Below, piece after piece: positions 13,691 to 18,824 of a stretch of 18,824 nt of DNA (position 1 is its first letter; the number at the start of each line of letters is the position of its first letter). Under the pieces are notes generated by a model. That model made no database searches, was not told the DNA's origin, and worked only from the letters and a program-made list of their open reading frames with translations. The translations under genes and the position numbers were made by a program. The stretch is taken from NCBI GenBank assembly GCA_934593275.1, contig CAKTQE010000047.1, forward strand, positions 1 to 18,824, written 5' to 3'. This stretch comes from an uncultured Oscillospiraceae bacterium. GTDB taxonomy: Bacteria; Bacillota; Clostridia; Oscillospirales; Oscillospiraceae.

Positions 13691-15184
13691 GTGAAAACCT
13701 ATGTTGCCATCGACTTAAAATCCTTTTACGCTTCTGTAGAGTGCGTGGAACGGGGCCTGGACCCCATGACCACCCATCTGGTGGTGGCGGACCCCAGCCG
13801 TACCGAGAAAACCATTTGCCTTGCGGTATCTCCCGCCCTGAAAGCCCACGGGATTTCCGGCAGGGCCAGACTTTTTGAGGTGGTCCAGCGGGTGGCGGAG
13901 GTGAACGCCCTGCGCCGGGGCGGCAACCGGGGCCGGGACTTTACCGGGGCCGCTAAGGACAGCAAGGAGCTGGAGGCCCACAGGGACTGGAAGCTGGATT
14001 ACTATGTGGCCCCTCCCAGAATGGGCCACTATATGGAGTGCAGCAGCTTTATTTACAGCATCTACCTGAAATTCGTGGCCCCGGAGGACCTGCATGTGTA
14101 CTCCGTGGACGAGGTGTTTATCGATGCCACCGCCTATTTAAAGCTCTATGGCCTGGATGGGGTGGGCTTTGCCCGGAAACTCATCCGGGAGGTCTATGAG
14201 GCCACGGGCATCACTGCCACAGCCGGGGTGGGTACCAATCTATACCTATGCAAAATTGCCATGGACATTCTGGCCAAACACTGCCAGCCGGATGATTATG
14301 GAGCCAGAGTGGCCCAGCTGGACGAGATGAGCTACCGCCAACAGCTATGGGACCACCGGCCCTTGACGGATTTCTGGCGGCTGGGTCCGGGCTACGCCAA
14401 AAAGCTGGAACGCCGGGGCATTTACACCATGGGGGACCTGGCCCGGTTGTCGCTGGACCCAGGGCCTTTTGGGGCAGAGAGCCTGTATAAGCTCTTTGGC
14501 GTCCAGGCGGAACTGCTGATTGACCACGCCTGGGGCTATGAGCCATGCACCATTGCTCAAATCAAAGCCTACAAGCCGGAAACCCGGTCCGTCAGCAGCG
14601 GCCAGGTGCTGCAATGCCCCTATGACTGGGGGAAGTCCCGGCTGGTGGTCCGGGAAATGGCGGATGCCCTGGCCATGGACCTGGTGGAGAAGAACCTGAT
14701 GACCCAAAAGCTCACCCTGACCCTGGGCTATGACCGGGAAAGCCTGACAGGGCCGGACCACGGCTACACAGGCCCTTGCGTTACGGACCGGTATGGCCGC
14801 CAAATCCCCAAAAGTGCCCATGGCACCATCACCCTGCCCCAGAAATGCGCCTCTCAAAAGCTGATCGTAGGGGCCTTTATGGAACTGTATGACCGAATCG
14901 CGGACCCACAATTATTGCAGCGGCGGCTGACCCTGACGGCGGAGCTTCACGAGGCCCAACAGGTGCGGCAGGAGCGGGCGGCCGTGGAGCAGCTGGATTT
15001 ATTCACAGACCCTGTGGAAAACCAGAGCCGACAGGAAGAATTGGAGCGGGAGGAGGCCCGGCTGAAAGCCATGCTGGAAATCAAAAAGAAATTTGGAAAG
15101 AACGCCATTTTCCGGGGGATGAACCTGGAAGAGGGGGCCACCGCCCGGCAGCGCAACGACCAGATCGGCGGCCACAAGGCATAG
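13691..15184 (+). CDS. Y-family translesion DNA polymerase
   Basis: A 497-residue UmuC/DinB-type polymerase that copies damaged DNA. Palm motifs are present: Asp8 in VAIDLKSFYASVECVERG, and Asp140-Glu141 in YSVDEVFID, the metal-binding acidic set. A helix-hairpin-helix (RLGPGYAKKL) follows. The C-terminal tail has QLDLF (434-438), a beta-clamp binding motif, then a charged helix (RQEELEREEARLKAML). The GTG at 13691 is preferred over GTG 13682 because AGGGGGTG lies six bases upstream and the family begins KTYVAIDLKSFYAS. It is longer than DinB (about 350) and resembles the UvrX/YqjW group. The YolD-like gene follows eight bases after its stop. A LexA-like box in the promoter indicates SOS induction. 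Confidence 0.93.
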   Translation: MKTYVAIDLKSFYASVECVERGLDPMTTHLVVADPSRTEKTICLAVSPALKAHGISGRARLFEVVQRVAEVNALRRGGNRGRDFTGAAKDSKELEAHRDWKLDYYVAPPRMGHYMECSSFIYSIYLKFVAPEDLHVYSVDEVFIDATAYLKLYGLDGVGFARKLIREVYEATGITATAGVGTNLYLCKIAMDILAKHCQPDDYGARVAQLDEMSYRQQLWDHRPLTDFWRLGPGYAKKLERRGIYTMGDLARLSLDPGPFGAESLYKLFGVQAELLIDHAWGYEPCTIAQIKAYKPETRSVSSGQVLQCPYDWGKSRLVVREMADALAMDLVEKNLMTQKLTLTLGYDRESLTGPDHGYTGPCVTDRYGRQIPKSAHGTITLPQKCASQKLIVGAFMELYDRIADPQLLQRRLTLTAELHEAQQVRQERAAVEQLDLFTDPVENQSRQEELEREEARLKAMLEIKKKFGKNAIFRGMNLEEGATARQRNDQIGGHKA

Positions 15185-15192
15185 GAGGCGGC

Positions 15193-15594
15193 ATGGGAAA
15201 GTACGATGATATTTTGCACACCCCCTGGCCCCAGCCCAACACCCGGGCGCGGATGGCGGTGGAGGACCGGGCGGCCCAGTTTGCCCCCTTTGCGGCCCTG
15301 ACGGGCTATGAGGCGGTGCTGCGGGAGGCAGCAAGATTGACCCAGCATCCGGTGTATCTGACAGAGGAAAGCCTGGATGCCCTGAACGCCCAGCTTCGGA
15401 AAGCCCGGGAACTGCTGGACACCCAGCCCCAGATCACCATGACCGTCTACTATGAGGACCGGGTGAAAGAGGGTGGCCGATTTGAGACCGTAACGGGGCG
15501 GCTGAAAAAAATCGATCAGTACCAGGGGGGCCTGGTGCTGACCGATGGCAGGGAAATCCCGTTTTTCAGAATTTGCGACCTGACGGTGGAATAA
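15193..15594 (+). CDS. YolD-like protein
   Basis: A 133-residue YolD-family protein. The signature RAAQFAPFAALTGYEAVLRE (about residues 24-43) is clear. The C-terminal half is a small beta domain (MTVYYEDRVKEGGRF, then VTGRLKKIDQYQGGLVLTDG). AGGAGG lies just before the ATG, and the gene is eight bases from the polymerase stop, so the two are co-transcribed. YolD proteins accompany Y-family polymerases in Firmicutes and have been proposed as functional counterparts of UmuD. That role is inferred from neighbourhood, not shown. Confidence 0.9.
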   Translation: MGKYDDILHTPWPQPNTRARMAVEDRAAQFAPFAALTGYEAVLREAARLTQHPVYLTEESLDALNAQLRKARELLDTQPQITMTVYYEDRVKEGGRFETVTGRLKKIDQYQGGLVLTDGREIPFFRICDLTVE

Positions 15595-15605
15595 TAGGAA
15601 AAATC

Positions 15606-15770
15606 AGGGCAGCACCGCACAATTCGGCAAGAGACATCAGCGAGAGATTTTGGACCAAGATAAAGTTTGAAAAACGCAGGAATACTTTGTGTATTTCAAG
15701 TTTTTCAAACTGCAATATTGGGCCAAAAGATCCGCTGATGTCCGCAGACGCAATTGTGCGGTGTTGCCCT
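15606..15770. mobile_element. Fold-back MITE-like element
   Basis: A 165-base element with inverted ends: AGGGCAGCACCGCACAATT at 15606 and, read on the minus strand from 15770, AGGGCAACACCGCACAATT (one mismatch). The inverted symmetry continues inward: GACATCAGCG against CGCTGATGTC, ATTTTGGACCAA against TTGGGCCAAAA, and AGTTTGAAAAA against TTTTTCAAACT. As RNA or single strand it would fold into one long hairpin. There is no coding capacity and no clear target-site duplication. It sits between yolD and the terminator of the facing gene. Confidence 0.8.
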
Positions 15771-15771
15771 A

Positions 15772-15805
15772 GAAAAAACCCCGGAAAGGAAGAACCTTTC
15801 CGGGG
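15772..15805 (-). terminator. Terminator of the double zinc-ribbon gene
   Basis: CCCCGGAAAGG (15779-15789) pairs perfectly with CCTTTCCGGGG (15795-15805). On the minus strand the stem is followed by TTTTTTC, a textbook intrinsic terminator 14 bases after the gene end. Confidence 0.93.
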
Positions 15806-15819
15806 CAGCTTATTGCATC

Positions 15820-16098
15820 TTAGCCGTTGGCACGCATCTGAGCGAAGCACTCGCTGCAGAATACGGGACGGTCGGACTTGGGCTGGAAGGGAACCTTTGC
15901 CTCGCCGCCGCAGCGTGCGCAAGTAGCGGTGAAGAACTCACGGGGGCCACGGGCATTGTTCTTGCGAGCATCACGGCAGGCCTTGCAGCGCTGGGGCTCA
16001 TTCTGGAAGCCGCGCTCTGCGTAGAACTCCTGCTCACCGGCGGTGAACACGAACTCCTTGCCGCAATCTTTGCAAACTAAAGTCTTATCTTCGTACAT
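15820..16098 (-). CDS. Double zinc-ribbon protein (CxxC-x17-CxxC)
   Basis: A 92-residue cytoplasmic protein with two zinc-binding modules. The first uses Cys9/Cys12 (CKDCGKEF) and Cys38/Cys41 (CKACR), the zf-trcl type. The second uses Cys60/Cys63 (CARCG) and Cys81/Cys84 (CSEC) with exactly 17 residues between, the CxxC-x17-CxxC type. AGAGG lies about eight bases before the ATG. It has its own perfect promoter, a leader of about 95 bases and its own terminator, so it is monocistronic and probably abundant. The family is widespread in Firmicutes and uncharacterised; nucleic-acid or ribosome-linked binding is a guess. Confidence 0.9.
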   Translation of the reverse strand: MYEDKTLVCKDCGKEFVFTAGEQEFYAERGFQNEPQRCKACRDARKNNARGPREFFTATCARCGGEAKVPFQPKSDRPVFCSECFAQMRANG

Positions 16099-16173
16099 TG
16101 GAAATACCTCTCTTCGGTTTTTTGCCCCGTGAAAATCTACCAGGAAATGGTTGTAACGCAGGGTGAATAAAAT

Positions 16174-16195
16174 ATGCGGCTGTCATTTACCGCAT
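16174..16195 (-). promoter_or_regulatory. Hairpin at the start of the zinc-ribbon leader
   Basis: ATGCGG-taaatgacag-CCGCAT, read on the minus strand, begins within a few bases of the predicted transcription start and is followed by ATTTTATT. It could stabilise the 5' end or act as a weak attenuator. Confidence 0.4.
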
Positions 16196-16200
16196 GTTGG

Positions 16201-16229
16201 ATTATACACAATTTGGGATGGATTGTCAA
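16201..16229 (-). promoter_or_regulatory. Consensus promoter for the double zinc-ribbon gene
   Basis: On the minus strand, TTGACA (16224-16229), a 17-base spacer and TATAAT (16201-16206), a perfect sigma-A consensus. The leader would run about 95 bases to the ATG. Confidence 0.92.
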
Positions 16230-16319
16230 TCCTTTATGAAAATTTTTCTCCAACTATTTGAGATTTATGCAATATTTCCAGTATTCGTCCAAAGTTTTTG
16301 GTGAAAAGGATAAAGGAAA

Positions 16320-17357
16320 TTACAGGGAGAACTGGGTCTGCCCCTGGTAGGGGATGTGCAGATGGTCATAAGCCAGGGGGGTGACGCAGCGGCCCCGGGG
16401 GGTTCTGGTCAAAAAGCCCAGCTGCATCAGGTAGGGTTCATAAACATCTTCCAGCGTCACGGCCTCCTCACCAATGGTGGCGGCCAGGGTTTCCAGGCCC
16501 ACGGGGCCGCCATTGTAGTTCTGGATAATGGCGGTAAGCATCCGGCGGTCAATCACATCCAGCCCCAGCCCGTCCACTTCCAGCCGCCGCAGAGCCAGGT
16601 CGGCGGCCTCTTTGGTAATGGTGCCGTCTCCCATGACCTGGGCAAAATCCCGGACCCGCCGCAGGAAGCGGTTGGCAATTCGGGGAGTACCCCGGCTTCT
16701 GGAAGCGATTTCCATGGCTCCTGCCGGGTCGATGGCCATGCCCAGAATGGTGGCGGATCGGGTGACAATGGCGGACAGCTCTTCCGGCGTGTATAGTTCC
16801 AGCCGCAATGACACACCAAACCGGTCCCGCAGGGGGGCAGAAAGCTGACCGGCCCGGGTGGTGGCTCCTACCAGGGTGAACTTGGGCAAATCCAGCCGGA
16901 TGGAGTTGGCACTGGGGCCTTTGCCTACAATAATATCAATGGCAAAATCCTCCATGGCCGGGTAGAGAATTTCCTCTACCACCCGGTTCAGACGGTGGAT
17001 CTCATCGATGAACAGAATGTCTCCGGCGTTCAGGTTGGTCAGAAGTGCCGCCAGGTCGCCGGGCTTTTCAATGGCCGGGCCAGAGGTAATGCGGATGCCG
17101 GCCCCCATTTCATTGGCAATGACACCGGCCAAGGTGGTTTTGCCCAGGCCGGGAGGGCCATAGAGCAGCACATGGTCCAAAGGCTCGTTTCGCCGCCGGG
17201 CGGCTTCTATATAAATAGAAAGGTTCCCCTTGGCCTTTTCCTGGCCGGTGTAATCCGACAGAAGCTTTGGCCGCAGACCGATCTCTCCGGCATCCTGGGG
17301 GGTAAAGGTGGGCAGCACCAGGGGGGCTTCCACCTCCTGAGAAAATTCCAGACTCAT
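16320..17357 (-). CDS. ruvB: Holliday junction branch migration ATPase RuvB
   Basis: A 345-residue AAA+ motor that drives Holliday junction branch migration with RuvA. Walker A is GPPGLGKT (67-74), Walker B LFIDEIHR (115-122), sensor-1 GATTRAG, and the arginine-finger region APLRDRFG. The winged-helix C-terminus is present ([15 protein letters not shown]). Length matches the family. AAGGAGG precedes the ATG. It follows ruvA by 15 bases on the minus strand and is last in the operon. No clear terminator is seen after the stop. Confidence 0.98.
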   Translation of the reverse strand: MSLEFSQEVEAPLVLPTFTPQDAGEIGLRPKLLSDYTGQEKAKGNLSIYIEAARRRNEPLDHVLLYGPPGLGKTTLAGVIANEMGAGIRITSGPAIEKPGDLAALLTNLNAGDILFIDEIHRLNRVVEEILYPAMEDFAIDIIVGKGPSANSIRLDLPKFTLVGATTRAGQLSAPLRDRFGVSLRLELYTPEELSAIVTRSATILGMAIDPAGAMEIASRSRGTPRIANRFLRRVRDFAQVMGDGTITKEAADLALRRLEVDGLGLDVIDRRMLTAIIQNYNGGPVGLETLAATIGEEAVTLEDVYEPYLMQLGFLTRTPRGRCVTPLAYDHLHIPYQGQTQFSL

Positions 17358-17372
17358 GTTTTATCCTCCTTG

Positions 17373-17975
17373 TCAGCCTTTCATCACCATGGCCCGCAGG
17401 GCATGGCGTACCATATCCTCGGTGCTGGCCTTGGGGTCCACGCCTTTCAGGGCCAGGGCAATTTCCGCGGCGGAGTAGCCCAGTTCCTGTAGAGCAGCGT
17501 TGGCCAGAGCCAGATTGCTGCCCCCCTGCTTGGGAACGGCGGCGGGTCCGGCGGAAAAGTCCAGCTCCATGGAGCTGCCGCCGATTTTGTCCTTCAATTC
17601 CAGAATGATCCGCTGGGCGATTTTCTTGCCCACACCCTGGGCGGCGGTGAGCATTTTCTCGTCTCCCGTCATGACGGCCAGGGTAAAGTTCTGCGGCCCG
17701 CCGGAGGAGAGAATGGCCATGGCGGCTTTGGGACCCACGCCGTTGACGGCGGTGAGCAGTTCATAGCAACGCTGCTCCTCCCGGGAGACAAAGCCGTAAA
17801 GGTCGTAGGCATCTTCCCGGATGGACTCGGTGATATAGAGCTTGGCGGTGGTATTCAGTTTTAGTTGCGCGGCGGTATAGGTAGTGACCCGGCAGCCGTA
17901 GCCCACGCCGCCGCAGTCAATGACCGCCAGACCAGGCTCCAGCAGGGTGACCGTACCGGAAACATAATATAGCAT
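17373..17975 (-). CDS. ruvA: Holliday junction DNA helicase subunit RuvA
   Basis: A 200-residue protein that binds the four-way junction as a tetramer and recruits RuvB. It has an N-terminal OB-fold (1-62, MLYYVSGTVTLLEPG), two helix-hairpin-helix motifs (AVNGVGPKAAMAIL near 76-89 and AAQGVGKKIAQRI near 111-123) and a C-terminal RuvB-binding domain (about 152-198, ALQELGYSAAEI). Length matches the family. It lies 12 bases after the ruvC stop. Confidence 0.98.
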   Translation of the reverse strand: MLYYVSGTVTLLEPGLAVIDCGGVGYGCRVTTYTAAQLKLNTTAKLYITESIREDAYDLYGFVSREEQRCYELLTAVNGVGPKAAMAILSSGGPQNFTLAVMTGDEKMLTAAQGVGKKIAQRIILELKDKIGGSSMELDFSAGPAAVPKQGGSNLALANAALQELGYSAAEIALALKGVDPKASTEDMVRHALRAMVMKG

Positions 17976-17987
17976 ATTGGATTCTCC

Positions 17988-18482
17988 TTATTTTTGAGAC
18001 ATGGCAAGCAGGGAGGTACAGGAACGGGCGTGACACAGGGCAATGGCCACCGCGTCGGCGGCATCGTCAGGCTTGGGAACGGCGGGCAGCCCCAGAATCC
18101 GCTTGGTCATATCCATGACCTGGTGCTTGGTGGCATTGCCGTAGCCCACCACGGCCTGTTTGACCTGCATGGGTTTGTATTCAAAGACCGGAACGCCGGC
18201 CTGCTGCACCGCCAGCAAAATGACCCCCCGGGCCTGGGCGACTTTGATGCCGGTGGTGACGTTGTTGCCGAAAAACAGTTCCTCAATGGCCACGGCATCG
18301 GCCTGAGCCAATTGCAGCAGCTCCGTCATGTTGTTGTAGATTTCTCCCAGCCGCCAGTTGAAGTCCGTGTTGGGTGGGGTGGTGATGGCCCCGCAGCGCA
18401 GAAGCTGACAGCGGCCCCGCTGTGCTTCCAGAATGCCGAAGCCCGTAATGCCGTAGCCCGGGTCAATGCCCAAAATCCGCAT
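17988..18482 (-). CDS. ruvC: Holliday junction resolvase RuvC
   Basis: A 164-residue endonuclease that cuts Holliday junctions symmetrically. Catalytic acids are visible: Asp7 (LGIDPGYGITGFG), Glu67 (AIEELFFGNN), and Asp140 and Asp143 (KPDDAADAVA). The ATG at 18482 is chosen because the family begins MRILGIDPG and GGAGGAC precedes it; the open frame extends 30 codons further upstream without family character. The start overlaps the stop of the small membrane protein by one base (TAATG), so translation is probably coupled. Confidence 0.97.
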   Translation of the reverse strand: MRILGIDPGYGITGFGILEAQRGRCQLLRCGAITTPPNTDFNWRLGEIYNNMTELLQLAQADAVAIEELFFGNNVTTGIKVAQARGVILLAVQQAGVPVFEYKPMQVKQAVVGYGNATKHQVMDMTKRILGLPAVPKPDDAADAVAIALCHARSCTSLLAMSQK

Positions 18483-18619
18483 TACAGGTGTCCTCCGGCA
18501 ATGAGATAGAGCTGATATATTACAAATAAAATGGCAAGCACCAACCCCACCCGGGCGGCCCAAACCTGCCAAGCAGGCCGGGGAACGTAACCGGGCTGCT
18601 TTTCTTCTTCGTTTTCCAT
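18482..18619 (-). CDS. Small membrane protein leading the ruv operon
   Basis: A 45-residue protein beginning MENEEEKQPGYVPRPAWQVW with one membrane helix (about residues 22-41) and a short AGGHL tail. The acidic N-terminus is followed by a Pro/Trp-rich segment before the helix. GAGGTGA lies about 11 bases before the ATG. The frame extends upstream to 18784, but without ribosome binding site or coding character. Its stop overlaps the ruvC start. No function is recognised; the ordered sequence and coupling argue that it is a real gene. Confidence 0.7.
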   Translation of the reverse strand: MENEEEKQPGYVPRPAWQVWAARVGLVLAILFVIYQLYLIAGGHL

Positions 18620-18641
18620 GGATGCTTTCACCTCGGAACTA

Positions 18642-18647
18642 ACTATA
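18642..18647 (-). promoter_or_regulatory. Possible -10 for the ruv operon
   Basis: TATAGT on the minus strand, about 23 bases before the small protein's ATG. No good -35 is seen at 16-18 bases, so the promoter may be weak or activator-dependent. Confidence 0.3.
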
Positions 18648-18724
18648 TCACACTTTTGTGCGGAAATCCATTCTTTATTTGCCCGGAAGAAAAATTCCCC
18701 GCAACCAGCGAACTCCGTCCCTGA

Positions 18725-18738
18725 CGAACATCTGTCCT
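18725..18738 (+). promoter_or_regulatory. Candidate LexA box upstream of ruv operon
   Basis: CGAACATCTGTCCT matches CGAACATATGTTCG at 11 of 14 positions, but the right half (GTCCT) is degenerate. A related sequence, CGAACTCCGTCC, lies at 18709-18720. It is about 80 bases upstream of the possible -10, which is far for direct repression of that promoter. Confidence 0.3.
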
Positions 18739-18784
18739 TATTCACCTTGCCCAAAAAAGAATGTCGAAAATTGGTAAAAAACAC

Positions 18785-18813
18785 TTGACAAACGGTGGCG
18801 GCTGTGGTAACAT
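18785..18813 (+). promoter_or_regulatory. Rightward promoter at the window edge
   Basis: TTGACA (18785-18790), a 17-base spacer and TAACAT (18808-18813) preceded by TGG, an extended -10. It would drive a gene beyond the right end, divergent from the ruv operon. Confidence 0.6.
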
Positions 18814-18824
18814 ATGCAAGCTGT

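Overview
The window looks like chromosome of a fairly GC-rich member of the Clostridia (Bacillota), most likely an Oscillospiraceae-type anaerobe. The signs are strong AGGAGG ribosome binding sites, sigma-A promoters with 17-base spacers, a glpP-type glycerol regulon, a YolD/Y-family polymerase pair, a CxxC-x17-CxxC zinc-ribbon protein, and the small palindromic and fold-back repeats common in such genomes. The assignment rests on gene content only.

Layout. Positions 1-441 hold a mosaic of small palindromic repeats and no convincing gene. A lone AT-rich Nudix hydrolase follows (442-906). Positions 1013-8091 form a glycerol / glycerol-3-phosphate block: a promoter, a leader with an intrinsic terminator, the antiterminator glpP, a TetR-like regulator, then glpK (kinase), glpF (facilitator), a GlpA-like FAD dehydrogenase with a C-terminal Fe-S domain, a second FAD/NAD oxidoreductase and a small DUF1667-type Cys protein, closed by a strong terminator. 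Glycerol would enter through GlpF, be phosphorylated by GlpK and be oxidised to dihydroxyacetone phosphate by the three-protein redox unit. Control appears layered: GlpP at a leader terminator, a possible TetR operator beside the glpK promoter, and a large hairpin between glpF and the dehydrogenase genes.

Positions 8092-8644 are a second repeat-rich gap carrying another copy of the family seen at the left end. Next is an ECF-like sigma factor translationally coupled to a large single-pass membrane protein, followed by a second membrane protein with almost the same N-terminal module but a different outer domain. This is the best candidate here for a poorly described signalling system. A convergent zinc-ribbon membrane protein (12445-13536, minus) shares a terminator region with it.

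The right third is DNA repair. A Y-family polymerase (clamp-binding motif QLDLF, consensus promoter with a LexA-like box in its spacer) is followed by a YolD-like protein, a 165-base fold-back element and a small minus-strand double zinc-ribbon protein. The minus-strand operon ruvC-ruvA-ruvB comes last, led by a 45-residue membrane protein whose stop codon overlaps the ruvC start. A rightward promoter at the extreme right edge points to a gene outside the window.
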